A DNA stretch of 59,961 nt, taken from positions 1 to 59,961 of the forward strand of contig NZ_CALHVI010000028.1 in the NCBI RefSeq assembly GCF_938039215.1, given 5' to 3'. Source of the DNA: an uncultured Porphyromonas sp. GTDB taxonomy: Bacteria > Bacteroidota > Bacteroidia > Bacteroidales > Porphyromonadaceae. The notes beneath the pieces were generated by a model that saw only the letters and a program-made list of their open reading frames with translations, ran no database searches and was not told the DNA's origin. Position numbers and translations under genes: made by a program. Positions 50,045 to 58,311 of this stretch are shown here, one piece after another. Positions within the stretch are counted from its first letter, which is position 1. Each line of letters begins with the position of its first letter.

Positions 50045-51540
50045 AGGGTCATGATCTGGTAGATACGCTCGAGGTCTACATGCTGTCGGAGATGCTCGGC
50101 GAGACGATCGTACTGCTCTTGCTTGAAGGCTTCGTAGTCCCAGCTCGCACCCGTGTCTTGGATGCGATCAGCGAAGGGGCGAAGCAGATAGTCCACGAAG
50201 ACCGCATTGTCGAGGATCCCGTGGAGGTAGGTACCCATGCAGTGGGTGCCAGCTAGATAGCCCTCCTCACGACCATCGGACATGCGTACTAGGGGAGAAG
50301 GCTCAAAGCCCTCGACGACACGACTCTGCCCCATGTGGATCTCGTAGCCCGTGCAGGGTGCGGGATCATCAAGGAGGGTGAAGCTAGCCTGTGTCGTGAC
50401 CTTCTCGGCCGCCATCTCGGTGGTGATGGGCAGGAGCCCTAGACCAGGGAGGCGGTGGAGCTCACCCTCGACACCATGGGGATCGATGACCTCCTGCCCG
50501 AGGATCTGATAGCCGCCACAGATCCCGAGGATGGTCTTCCCCGCACGATGAGCACGGACGATCGCTTGCGCTACCCCATTGCGTCGTAGCTCGTAGAGGT
50601 CGGAGAGGGTGCTCTTGCTTCCTGGGACGATGATGATGTCTGCACTCTGGAGCTCCTCGACATTATTGGTATAGAAGAGGTGGATCCGTTCATCCTGCTC
50701 CAGACGGGCGAAGTCGGTATAGTTGGAGATATAGCGTAGGAGGACGACGGCGATATTCACCTTGCCCTGCTGGGAGGAGAAGGCACGCCGAGAGAGCGCT
50801 ACCGAATCTTCCTCCTCGATATGTACATCCGTGAGATAGGGGACGACCCCGAGGACGGGTACTCCACAGAGCTCCTCGAGGAGCTTGCGTCCCTCGTCAA
50901 AGAGTCGGAGATCGCCTCTGAACTTATTGATGATCACCCCTGCGATGAGGCTACGATACTCGGGCTTCTGAAGCATCACGGAGCCGTAGACCGAGGCGAA
51001 GACTCCCCCACGATCGATATCAGCCACGAGGATGACTCGAGCTCCTGCATAGGCTGCCATAGGCATGTTGACGATGTCCGAATCCTGAAGATTGAGTTCG
51101 GAGATACTCCCTGCCCCCTCCATCACGATGGGGCAGTAGCGAGCCTTCAGTCGATCGAAGGCGGCATGCACCTCTCCTCTGAGTTCGCCTCGCCCGACGG
51201 TACGGAAGTACTGATAGGCATCCTTGTTGCCTATGGGGCGACCATGGAGGATCACCTGCGAGGTCTTATCTGAGCTCGGCTTCAGGAGGACGGGATTCAT
51301 ATCCGTATGGCAGGGTATCCCTGCGGCTTCGGCTTGTACCGCTTGGGCACGACCGAGCTCAAGCCCCTCCTCGGTGACGAAGGAATTGAGTGCCATATTC
51401 TGCGCCTTGAATGGGGCTGGATGATAGCCATCCTGCAGGAAGATGCGGCAGAAGCCTGCCGTGAGGATGCTCTTGCCGACATCACTCCCCGTACCGACGA
51501 ACATCAGCGGGGCAAGCTCTTGATGCTTCATATTACTCAC
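50041..51540 (-). CDS. cobQ: Cobyric acid synthase
   Basis: CobQ/CbiP (499 aa) amidates four side chains of adenosyl-cobyrinate diamide. The N-terminal dethiobiotin-synthetase-like part has FVGTGSDVGKSILTAGFCRIF, APFKAQNMALNSFVTEEGLELGRAQ and VMEGAGSISELNL. VADIDRGGVFASVYG and IINKFRGD follow. The C-terminal glutaminase has IIVPGSKSTLSDL, TILGICGGYQILGQ with the nucleophilic cysteine, and GTYLHGIL with the catalytic histidine. The start may be 51540 or three codons later. It overlaps the adenosyltransferase stop by 8 bp and cobD by 4 bp. Confidence 0.95.
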   Translation of the reverse strand: MSNMKHQELAPLMFVGTGSDVGKSILTAGFCRIFLQDGYHPAPFKAQNMALNSFVTEEGLELGRAQAVQAEAAGIPCHTDMNPVLLKPSSDKTSQVILHGRPIGNKDAYQYFRTVGRGELRGEVHAAFDRLKARYCPIVMEGAGSISELNLQDSDIVNMPMAAYAGARVILVADIDRGGVFASVYGSVMLQKPEYRSLIAGVIINKFRGDLRLFDEGRKLLEELCGVPVLGVVPYLTDVHIEEEDSVALSRRAFSSQQGKVNIAVVLLRYISNYTDFARLEQDERIHLFYTNNVEELQSADIIIVPGSKSTLSDLYELRRNGVAQAIVRAHRAGKTILGICGGYQILGQEVIDPHGVEGELHRLPGLGLLPITTEMAAEKVTTQASFTLLDDPAPCTGYEIHMGQSRVVEGFEPSPLVRMSDGREEGYLAGTHCMGTYLHGILDNAVFVDYLLRPFADRIQDTGASWDYEAFKQEQYDRLAEHLRQHVDLERIYQIMTL

Positions 51541-52117
51541 CTTCCTTCTTGCGCTTACGTTTGTAGCTAAAGGCCTGCCAGCGATCCTCGGGCCAGCCCT
51601 GCTGGTTCATCTCCCATTTAGTAGAGACGAAGAGCCAGTCGCTCATACGATTGACCCAAGGGATCAGTCCCTCGGGGAGGGGATCAAGGCGGTCAAGGGT
51701 CCAGAGCCGTCGCTCAGCTCGGCGGGCGACCGTTCGTGCCAGCTGCATCTCCGCCGAGAGAGGGGTCCCTCCAGGGAGGATAAAGAAGCCATTCTCAGGA
51801 AGCTCCTTCATCAGTCGGGCCGTCTCAGCCTCCAGCTCCTCGACCCATGACAGCTCGAAGTGATTAGGATTCTCCTCTCTACGTTCACTCCGAGTAGCGA
51901 TGAGGCTCATGGCCTGCATGATACGCATCTGCACCTCACCGAAGAAGCGATGTCGGGGATCCTCCATTGAGAGGTGCGAGCGGATAAGCCCTAGATGAGC
52001 ATTCAGCTCATCCATCGTACCATTGGCCTCGATACGTATATCATCTTTGGGGACACGTTCACCACCGAAAATACCTGTGGTGCCCCGATCCCCGGTCTTG
52101 GTCATTATTCTTGCCAT
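51533..52117 (-). CDS. PduO-type ATP:cob(I)alamin adenosyltransferase
   Basis: A 194-residue protein that transfers the adenosyl group of ATP to reduced corrinoid. The family start TKTGDRGTTGIFGGERVPKDD is clear, then EANGTMDELNAHLGLIRSHL. FILPGGTPLSAEMQLARTVARRAERR contains the conserved R-R-x-E-R, and the end WVNRMSDWLFVSTKWEM corresponds to the usual NRLSDYLF. The C-terminal tail is basic. It opens the cob operon with cobQ and cobD. There is no cobalamin-riboswitch box (GCCACTG) in the 120 bp ahead; the palindrome array at 52237 is the only structure there. Confidence 0.92.
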   Translation of the reverse strand: MARIMTKTGDRGTTGIFGGERVPKDDIRIEANGTMDELNAHLGLIRSHLSMEDPRHRFFGEVQMRIMQAMSLIATRSERREENPNHFELSWVEELEAETARLMKELPENGFFILPGGTPLSAEMQLARTVARRAERRLWTLDRLDPLPEGLIPWVNRMSDWLFVSTKWEMNQQGWPEDRWQAFSYKRKRKKEGE

Positions 52118-52236
52118 GCTGTCGATAAAGAGTTCAGGCCACTAGAGCCTAAACAAAAATAAGTTAATTTCCACGGATAGCCTTTGCCCCAGACGCTCAC
52201 GGCGCTTGACTCAGCCCGAGTAAGCAGATCCATAGC

Positions 52237-52324
52237 GAGGCATACATACCCCCTCCTAGGGACCCATGTATGGGGTACCGAGGCGACCCATTCATGGGGT
52301 ACAAGAGCGACCCATGTATGGGTC
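52237..52324. repeat. Palindrome array B2 (four units, exact 24 bp pitch)
   Basis: Sixteen-base units start at 52237 (GAGGCATACATACCCC), 52261 (GACCCATGTATGGGGT), 52285 (GACCCATTCATGGGGT) and 52309 (GACCCATGTATGGGTC). A decayed fifth copy is in register at 52333-52349. Spacers are 8 bp. Unit 1 shares the odd GAGGCAT start with unit 1 of the array at 32724, and ATCCATAGC precedes both arrays. The array lies between the divergent adenosyltransferase and cyd operons. Confidence 0.85.
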
Positions 52325-52349
52325 ACTTGAGGGAGCTATGAATGTGATC

Positions 52350-52629
52350 TACAAAGTGATCATCTAGGAAGAATGACGTCCAGAAATATATCTTCGTGAT
52401 CAAACTTATCCTAAAGGATAACTGCTATCTAAAAGAGGGAAAAAGTAGCATCATCCATGGATGAATAAATTCCATAAATTACCCCATAGATAAAACCTAT
52501 TGATATAAAAGGGGTAACTTCCTCGTCATCCTGCCATATTCTTAGGTCTAATCCCTAGTTTATTCCTATCTTTGCCCGAACAAATAAGTATAAGTAAGTA
52601 ACACTCAAATTATATACCTCATCGACCTT
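52350..52629. other. AT-rich region upstream of the cyd operon
   Basis: Between array B2 and the DUF4492 gene the sequence turns AT-rich. It contains short inverted pieces such as GTGATCATC and, near its end, the -7 box at 52567. No coding frame or RNA gene was recognised. Confidence 0.5.
52567..52574 (+). promoter_or_regulatory. -7 promoter box of the cyd operon
   Basis: TATCTTTG matches TAnnTTTG and gives a leader of about 50 nt to the DUF4492 ATG at 52630. The -33 element is not clear. Confidence 0.55.
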
Positions 52630-52893
52630 ATGCCGACTGAGACACCTAGACCAAATCCTTTCGTGCGTGCCTATCGCTTCTACCGTGATGGCTTCCGTGG
52701 CCTCACACCTACGAGCAAGAAGCTCTGGCTCATCATTGCACTCAAGCTCTTCATTATGTTTGCCATCCTACGGGTATTCTTCTTCCCCAATCACGTGAAG
52801 CAGCAGGCCGCAGAGCAACATATAGATAAGTCTGAGTTCGTCGGAAGCGAACTCCTTGACCGCCGAGCACCAGGGGACACACTCCCCCACTAA
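52630..52893 (+). CDS. DUF4492 small membrane protein
   Basis: An 87-residue protein. It shows the family pattern RAYRFYRDGFRGLTPTSKKLWLIIALKLFIMF followed by RVFFFPNHV. One transmembrane helix spans about residues 31-52, and the rest is polar. DUF4492 genes are regularly found ahead of cydA in Bacteroidota and Epsilonproteobacteria, as here with a 57 bp gap. It may be a small accessory subunit of the bd oxidase, comparable in place to CydX, but this role is inference. Confidence 0.85.
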   Translation: MPTETPRPNPFVRAYRFYRDGFRGLTPTSKKLWLIIALKLFIMFAILRVFFFPNHVKQQAAEQHIDKSEFVGSELLDRRAPGDTLPH

Positions 52894-52950
52894 GTTGGAC
52901 ACATCACTTAGACCGAATATAAATTCTCAAGTACAAATAACTATTTACAC

Positions 52951-54531
52951 ATGGATGTAGAATCATTAGTCTCTTGGTCACGAGCGCAATTTGCGCTGAC
53001 GGCCATGTATCACTGGCTCTTCGTCCCGCTGACCCTAGGTCTCGGCGTCATCATGTCGCTGGCGGAGACGAAATACTATCGTAGCGGTGACGAATTCTGG
53101 AAGAAGTCGGCCCAGTTCTGGCAGAAGCTCTTCGGGATCAACTTCGCCATCGGTGTCGCTACTGGGATCATCCTAGAGTTCCAGTTCGGTACCAACTGGT
53201 CGAACTACAGCTGGTTCGTCGGTGACATCTTCGGCGCACCTCTGGCTATCGAAGGGATCCTCGCCTTCTTCATGGAGTCGACCTTCATCGCCGTGATGTT
53301 CTTCGGATGGGGCAAGGTCAGCAAGGGCTTCCACTTAGCCTCCAGCTGGCTCACCATCATCGGAGCAACGATCTCTGCGGTATGGATCCTCGTCGCTAAT
53401 GCTTGGATGCAGAACCCTCAGGGGATGGTCTTCAACCCCGAGACGATGCGCAACGAGATGAACGACTTCTGGGCCGTAGCCCTCTCCCCCACGGCGATCG
53501 TGAAGTTTCTTCACACAGTGACCTCGTCCTGGACGCTGGGTACCTTCTTCGCCCTCGGAGTCTGTGCTCTCTATCTCCTGCGTAAGCGCAATGTAGAGTT
53601 CGCTCGTCGCAACCTCAAGATCATCGCTCCCTTCGGTCTCGTAGCAGCTCTGCTGACGGCTATGACGGGGCACAGCTCTGCTGTCGATGTCGCTACCAAC
53701 CAGCCCATGAAGCTCGCCGCCATGGAGGCCATCTATGACACGGGTAAGTGCACCAGCGAAGGCTGCACTGAGAATGGCGAAGGTGTCGGTCTCGGTATCA
53801 TCGGCCTGCTCAATCCCGACAAGCAGCTTCCCGATGATGGTAAGCCCTCTCACCTCTTCAACATCGAGGCTCCCCGCCTCCTCTCCTTCATGGTAGCAGG
53901 CACGGGTACGCACTACGTCCCAGGGATCAACAACATCCTCGAGGGGGGCTATCGTCAGCCAGACGGGCAGACGGCTCTATCGATCGAAGAGAAGATGCGT
54001 CGTGGTCGTATCGCTATCGATGCCCTCAACGCCTTCCGTGCAGCGAGCAAGGCTGGTGATAGCATCTCCGCTGAGCAGCACCGAGCTGTGCTGATGGAGC
54101 ACTTCCCCTACTATGGCTATGGCTACTTCACCAGCAAGTATGAGACCATGCCCAACGTGCCTCTCACGTACTACTCCTTCCGCATCATGGTCGGTCTAGG
54201 TGGCGCCTTCATCCTGCTCCTCCTGATCCTGACCTGGTACGCCTACAAGCGCAATGACAAGATCGAGTCTACACGCTGGCTCCTCTGGACCTCGCTCATC
54301 CTCACCCCTCTGGCATGGATCGCTAGTGAAGCCGGCTGGGTCGTAGCTGAGGTAGGACGCCAACCCTGGACGATCCAGAACCTCCTCCCTGTCAAGGCCG
54401 CTATCTCGAAGATCGAAGCCTCCTCGGTGATGATCACCTTCACGCTCTTCTTCCTCCTCTTCACGATCATGCTCGTCGCTGAGATCAACATCATGCGCAA
54501 GGCGATCAAGCAGGGGCCAGATAAGCACTAA
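52951..54531 (+). CDS. cydA: Cytochrome bd quinol oxidase subunit I
   Basis: CydA (526 aa) is the haem-bearing subunit of the high-affinity terminal oxidase. The start has WSRAQFALTAMYHWLFVPLTLGLGVIMSL with the haem histidine. GINFAIGVATGIILEFQFGTNWSNYSWFVGDIFGAPLAIE, then VKFLHTVTSSW and GHSSAVDVATNQPMKLAAMEAIYD, are well conserved. EVGRQPW precedes the quinol-loop end. The periplasmic Q-loop is between about 255 and 385. In an anaerobe this enzyme protects against oxygen and supports nanaerobic growth. Followed 45 bp later by cydB. Confidence 0.97.
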   Translation: MDVESLVSWSRAQFALTAMYHWLFVPLTLGLGVIMSLAETKYYRSGDEFWKKSAQFWQKLFGINFAIGVATGIILEFQFGTNWSNYSWFVGDIFGAPLAIEGILAFFMESTFIAVMFFGWGKVSKGFHLASSWLTIIGATISAVWILVANAWMQNPQGMVFNPETMRNEMNDFWAVALSPTAIVKFLHTVTSSWTLGTFFALGVCALYLLRKRNVEFARRNLKIIAPFGLVAALLTAMTGHSSAVDVATNQPMKLAAMEAIYDTGKCTSEGCTENGEGVGLGIIGLLNPDKQLPDDGKPSHLFNIEAPRLLSFMVAGTGTHYVPGINNILEGGYRQPDGQTALSIEEKMRRGRIAIDALNAFRAASKAGDSISAEQHRAVLMEHFPYYGYGYFTSKYETMPNVPLTYYSFRIMVGLGGAFILLLLILTWYAYKRNDKIESTRWLLWTSLILTPLAWIASEAGWVVAEVGRQPWTIQNLLPVKAAISKIEASSVMITFTLFFLLFTIMLVAEINIMRKAIKQGPDKH

Positions 54532-54576
54532 GCCTCCCTGACGAAGTACATTTATTATCTAAGCAAACGATCAATT

Positions 54577-55761
54577 ATGGACTACGCATTCTTCCAAGAA
54601 TACTGGTGGCTCTTAGTCTCTGTCCTCGGGGCTCTTCTCGTCTTCCTCCTCTTCGTCCAGGGGGGACAATCACTCTTCTTCAGCATCGGCAAGGAGCAGG
54701 TGGAGCGCAAGCTCCTCGTGAACTCCGTCGGGCGTAAGTGGGAGTTCACCTTCACGACCCTTGTGGTCTTCGGTGGGGGCTTCTTCGCCTCCTTCCCCCT
54801 CTTCTACTCGACGAGCTTCGGTGGAGCTTACTGGGTGTGGATGCTCATCCTCTTCTGCTTCATCATCCAGGCAGTCTCCTACGAGTATCAGAATAAGAAT
54901 GGGAACGTGCTCGGTAGCCGTACCTACCAGATCTTCCTCTTCATCAATGGGCTCCTGGCTCCTATCCTCCTCGGAGCAGCCGTCTCGACCTTCTTCACGG
55001 GATCGACCTTCGTGGTGAACCGTGATGCCATCGCAGACCTCTCCGGAGCTAACCAGATCATCTCTCAGTGGCTCCCCTACAAGGGTCTCCAGCTCCACGG
55101 ACTAGAGGCAGTGCTCAACGTCTGGAATGTCGTCTTCGGCCTAGCCGTCTTCTTCCTCTCCCGCACGACAGCGCTTCTCTTCTTCATCAACAACATCGAT
55201 GATGAGACGATCTACAAGCGTTCGCGCAGTGCCCTCCCTTGGAATGCGGCTGCCTTCCTCCTCCTCTTCCTCGCTTGGCTCTTCTTCCTACTGACTAAGC
55301 AGGGCTTTGGCTATGATCCTGCTCACCCTGAGGTCACCTTCCTCGTCGACTACAAGTACTGGCTCAATCTCATCGAGATGCCCGCCGTCTTCGCCGTCTT
55401 CTTCATCGGGGTAGTCCTCGTGCTAGCAGGGATCCTGCTGACGCTCCTCAAGGAGGGATTCCGCAAGGGGATCTGGCTCGAGGGTATCGGTGTCGTACTG
55501 ACGGCTCTGGCTCTGCTACTCATCGCTGGGTGGAACAATACCTCCTTCTACCCCGCCTATAGCCCTGAGATGCCCGAGATCATCAATAACTCGCTGAACA
55601 TCCGCAATAGCTCATCCAGCCCCTTCACCCTCAAGGCGATGAGCGTGGTCTCACTCCTCATCCCCTTCGTCCTGGCATATATCGTCTATGCTTGGCGTGC
55701 CCTTGACCTACACAAGATCACGAGAAAGGAGATCCTCGACCCCAATGGTCACAACTACTAG
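54577..55761 (+). CDS. cydB: Cytochrome bd quinol oxidase subunit II
   Basis: CydB (394 aa) partners CydA. It is a polytopic membrane protein with eight or nine segments. It begins FFQEYWWLLVSVLGALLVFLLFVQGGQSLFF, where the G-G-Q follows the family's D-G-F/G-G-x turn. KWEFTFTTLVVFGGGFFASFPLFYSTSFGGAYW and YEYQNKNGNVLGSRTYQIFLFINGLLAPILLG follow. It ends the cyd operon before a strong hairpin. Confidence 0.95.
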   Translation: MDYAFFQEYWWLLVSVLGALLVFLLFVQGGQSLFFSIGKEQVERKLLVNSVGRKWEFTFTTLVVFGGGFFASFPLFYSTSFGGAYWVWMLILFCFIIQAVSYEYQNKNGNVLGSRTYQIFLFINGLLAPILLGAAVSTFFTGSTFVVNRDAIADLSGANQIISQWLPYKGLQLHGLEAVLNVWNVVFGLAVFFLSRTTALLFFINNIDDETIYKRSRSALPWNAAAFLLLFLAWLFFLLTKQGFGYDPAHPEVTFLVDYKYWLNLIEMPAVFAVFFIGVVLVLAGILLTLLKEGFRKGIWLEGIGVVLTALALLLIAGWNNTSFYPAYSPEMPEIINNSLNIRNSSSSPFTLKAMSVVSLLIPFVLAYIVYAWRALDLHKITRKEILDPNGHNY

Positions 55762-55799
55762 GAGCATGAGGATCTAATCCTCACTCCCCGTACCAACGA

Positions 55800-55847
55800 A
55801 CTTGCCCCAAGGTGACTGAGCGTATAAGCTCGCACCTTGGGGCAAGT
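55800..55847. terminator. Terminator between cydB and ribD
   Basis: Perfect 15-bp arms at 55800-55814 (ACTTGCCCCAAGGTG) and 55833-55847 with a small inner GAG/CTC stem, followed by CCTTTATATAT. It lies between convergent genes. Confidence 0.9.
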
Positions 55848-55872
55848 CCTTTATATATAGTAGGTCGATCCC

Positions 55873-56877
55873 CTACTCTAGGTCTCTGATAGCAGGGGCA
55901 GGTACTCCCCTACCTAGAGGGCGAGGGCTCACCTCGATGAGGAGCTGATCATAGAGCTGACTCTCGAGGAAGCACTCCAGTGTCGAAGCACCTCCCTCGA
56001 CAAGGAGCGACTGCACCCCCTTTCGGTGTAGGAGCGACAGCAAGACCGAGGCCTCAATGCGCTCCCCCTCTAGCTCTAGGTAGCGTACACCCTCCATAGG
56101 CTCAGCTGGAGGCTCTACTCCACAAAGGTAGATCACCCAAGTAGGAGCAAGCTGATCCCTAAAGAGTCTAAGGTCGTGGGGAAGTTGTAAGCGAGGATCT
56201 AGGACGATGCGTAGTGGGCTCTTCCCGTACCACAGACGATTGGTGAGCTGAGGATCATCCAGCAGGGCTGTCCTATATCCTACGAGGATGGCATCGTGTC
56301 GCATCCGCTCGGCATGCACCAGACGCTGCTGCAGGGGCGAACTGAAGATCACGGGGCTCATCGTACGATCCTCACGGAGGCGGTCGATGAAGCCATCCAT
56401 GCTCTGAGCCCACTTCAGTGTGACGAAGGGGCGGTGCTTCGTCTGTGCTGTGATGAAGGGAGCATTGAGGCGCAGAGCCTCTTCCTCCAGTACTCCGACG
56501 ATGACTTCTACCCCTGCTTCTCTTAGGAGCTGTATGCCTCTACCCGAGACCCGAGGGAAGGGATCTTGTGTAGCCACTACTACCCGAGGGATGCGCTCTC
56601 GGATAATGAGCTCTGCGCAGGGAGGAGTCTTCCCATGGTGCGAGCAAGGCTCTAGCGTCACGTAGAGTGTAGACTGGGGAAGGAGGTCACGCGCTTGTAC
56701 ACTGGCTACGGCCATGACCTCAGCGTGGGGCATACCACTACGATGATGATACCCCTCACCGATGATTCGTCCCTCGTGGACGAGGACAGCTCCGACCATG
56801 GGATTGGGTGCAGTAGACCCCATCCCCAGTGATGCTAGCTCTAGAGCTCGGAGCATGTAGCGCTCATCATCTGTCAT
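55873..56877 (-). CDS. ribD: Riboflavin biosynthesis deaminase-reductase RibD
   Basis: RibD (334 aa) carries out the second and third steps of riboflavin synthesis. The N-terminal deaminase has APNPMVGAVLVHEGRIIGEGYHHRSGMPHAEV with the zinc histidine and glutamate, and LEPCSHHGKTPPCAELI with the two zinc cysteines. The reductase begins near residue 150 (RPFVTLKWAQSMDGFI) and includes RHDAILVGYRTALLDDPQLTNR and LLVEGGASTLECFL. It stands alone. Its start is only 22 bp from the divergent prmC start, so the promoters must overlap. Confidence 0.96.
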   Translation of the reverse strand: MTDDERYMLRALELASLGMGSTAPNPMVGAVLVHEGRIIGEGYHHRSGMPHAEVMAVASVQARDLLPQSTLYVTLEPCSHHGKTPPCAELIIRERIPRVVVATQDPFPRVSGRGIQLLREAGVEVIVGVLEEEALRLNAPFITAQTKHRPFVTLKWAQSMDGFIDRLREDRTMSPVIFSSPLQQRLVHAERMRHDAILVGYRTALLDDPQLTNRLWYGKSPLRIVLDPRLQLPHDLRLFRDQLAPTWVIYLCGVEPPAEPMEGVRYLELEGERIEASVLLSLLHRKGVQSLLVEGGASTLECFLESQLYDQLLIEVSPRPLGRGVPAPAIRDLE

Positions 56878-56887
56878 CTGTATTCGC

Positions 56888-56895
56888 TATATTTG
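56888..56895 (+). promoter_or_regulatory. -7 box immediately ahead of prmC
   Basis: TATATTTG fits TAnnTTTG but ends only 4 bp before the prmC ATG at 56900. The expected transcription start would fall on or beside the start codon, which would give a leaderless message. Confidence 0.4.
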
Positions 56896-56899
56896 CTTT

Positions 56900-57799
56900 A
56901 TGGTGGATACGATTCGATCATTCGAGTATGTAGCTCAAGAGCATCTCTCGAAGCTCTATGACCCTTCGGAGAGCAGAGAGATCACTCGTCAGCTACTTGA
57001 GGAAGTCCTAGACTGCTCTAGGACGCACCTGCTTCTCCTAGACAAAGATACACTTTTATCCCCTCTGGAGGCGGGGAGACTAGAGCGTATGCTCCACGAG
57101 CTCTCTCAGGGTAGTCCCCTGCAGTACACCCTGGGCTATACCCTCTTCGCAGGACAACGCATACAGGTGGCTCCTGGGGTGCTCATTCCTCGTCCAGAGA
57201 CAGAGGAACTCATTGAGCTCATCCTTCAGCACCCTAAGAGCCAAGCCTCTCAGCGTCTCCTCGACGTAGGTACGGGGAGTGGCTGTATCGCTCATGCTCT
57301 CACGGCACTCCTACCCGAGGTCTCAGAGAGCTTCGCTATCGAAGTCTCTAGCGGAGCCATACCTATAGCTCAGCGGAACTTCGAGGCACTTCGTGAGGAG
57401 ACAGGCCGTCATATCACCCTATGGAAGAAGGATCTCTTCGCCCTCGTCGAGGAGCATACTCCCCCCAGCACTCCCTTTGACCTCATCGTCAGCAATCCCC
57501 CCTATATCCATCCCGATGAGGCTATGGAGATGACACCACAAGTCCTCCTCCATGAGCCCCATCTAGCGCTATTTGCCCCCGAAGCTTCACCTATTATTTA
57601 CTACCTCGCTCTAGGAGCTCTCATCCAGCAGGGCTACCTTCGCTCGGGTGGGAGCCTTTGGGTCGAACTCAACCCCCTCTATGCTCTCCAGACGGAGCAA
57701 GCACTCCAAAAGATCGTCGGCAAAGAGCACTGCTCTACCCAGCTCATCAGCGACCTAAGTGGGAAGGAGCGCTTCCTCCACCTCATCTACCACGCCTAG
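56900..57799 (+). CDS. prmC: Release factor glutamine methyltransferase PrmC
   Basis: PrmC/HemK (299 aa) methylates the GGQ glutamine of release factors RF1 and RF2. The N-terminal helical part ends at PLQYTLGYTLFAGQRIQVAPGVLIPRPETEELIE. The SAM loop is LLDVGTGSGCIAHAL and the catalytic motif is LIVSNPPYIHPDE. LWVELNPLYALQTEQAL is the C-terminal strand. Start is ATG 56900 or GTG 56903; no other start leaves the domain whole. It is followed by recX (8 bp) and comF in one operon. Confidence 0.95.
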   Translation: MVDTIRSFEYVAQEHLSKLYDPSESREITRQLLEEVLDCSRTHLLLLDKDTLLSPLEAGRLERMLHELSQGSPLQYTLGYTLFAGQRIQVAPGVLIPRPETEELIELILQHPKSQASQRLLDVGTGSGCIAHALTALLPEVSESFAIEVSSGAIPIAQRNFEALREETGRHITLWKKDLFALVEEHTPPSTPFDLIVSNPPYIHPDEAMEMTPQVLLHEPHLALFAPEASPIIYYLALGALIQQGYLRSGGSLWVELNPLYALQTEQALQKIVGKEHCSTQLISDLSGKERFLHLIYHA

Positions 57800-57807
57800 C
57801 ACCGACC

Positions 57808-58311
57808 ATGAAGCAAGAGCTCACTCTTGACCAAGCCTACACACGTCTCACGACCTACTGCGCCCGTAGTGAGCACTCTCCCGAAGATATCCGTAGGAAG
57901 CTCTACTCATGGGGGCTCCCTATGGAGGAAGCTCCTGCTATCCTTGAGCGACTTGAGCGGGAAGGCTTCCTCAGCTCAGAGCGCTTTGCTCGAGCCTTTG
58001 TCCGAGACAAGTACCGCTTCAATGGCTGGGGCATGATCCGCATACGTGCAGAGCTCAAGCGTCACAGGATCCCTTCCGACCTCATCGAACAAGCGATCGA
58101 AGAGCTTACCGAAGAAGCGGGCGATGAGACACAGGAGCGCCTACATACACTTCTTACGAGTAAGCTCCGTAGCCTCCCCAAGTCTCTAGAGAAGAGGAAA
58201 GTGTGGGAGCGTCTTCTTCGCTTCGGAGCTTATCGAGGCTTTGCCTATGACGAGGTGCAGAGCGTGATCCAAGAGCTCCTAGGCCATGACTATGATGAAG
58301 ACGAGCTTTAG
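57808..58311 (+). CDS. recX: Regulatory protein RecX
   Basis: RecX (167 aa) binds RecA filaments and limits their growth. Start is ATG 57808 (MKQELTLDQAYTRLTTYCARSEHSPEDIRRKL). An upstream frame from 57658 overlaps prmC by 140 bp and has no family similarity. RecX three-helix repeats are seen: EDIRRKLYSWGLPMEEAPAILERLEREGFLSSERFARAFV, then GWGMIRIRAELKRHRIPSDLIEQAI. It lies 8 bp after prmC and overlaps the next gene by about 26 bp. Confidence 0.9.
   Translation: MKQELTLDQAYTRLTTYCARSEHSPEDIRRKLYSWGLPMEEAPAILERLEREGFLSSERFARAFVRDKYRFNGWGMIRIRAELKRHRIPSDLIEQAIEELTEEAGDETQERLHTLLTSKLRSLPKSLEKRKVWERLLRFGAYRGFAYDEVQSVIQELLGHDYDEDEL

Noticed and set aside
52118..52236. Cobalamin riboswitch upstream of the cob operon
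   Set aside because: No GCCACTG-type box or matching fold was found by eye on the minus strand; a model search would be decisive.
54670..55098. 142-residue minus-strand frame opposite cydB
   Set aside because: Very acidic low-complexity shadow of the hydrophobic cydB codons, with no start context or domain.
57658..57807. N-terminal extension of recX
   Set aside because: It lies within prmC in another frame; ATG 57808 gives a normal RecX.
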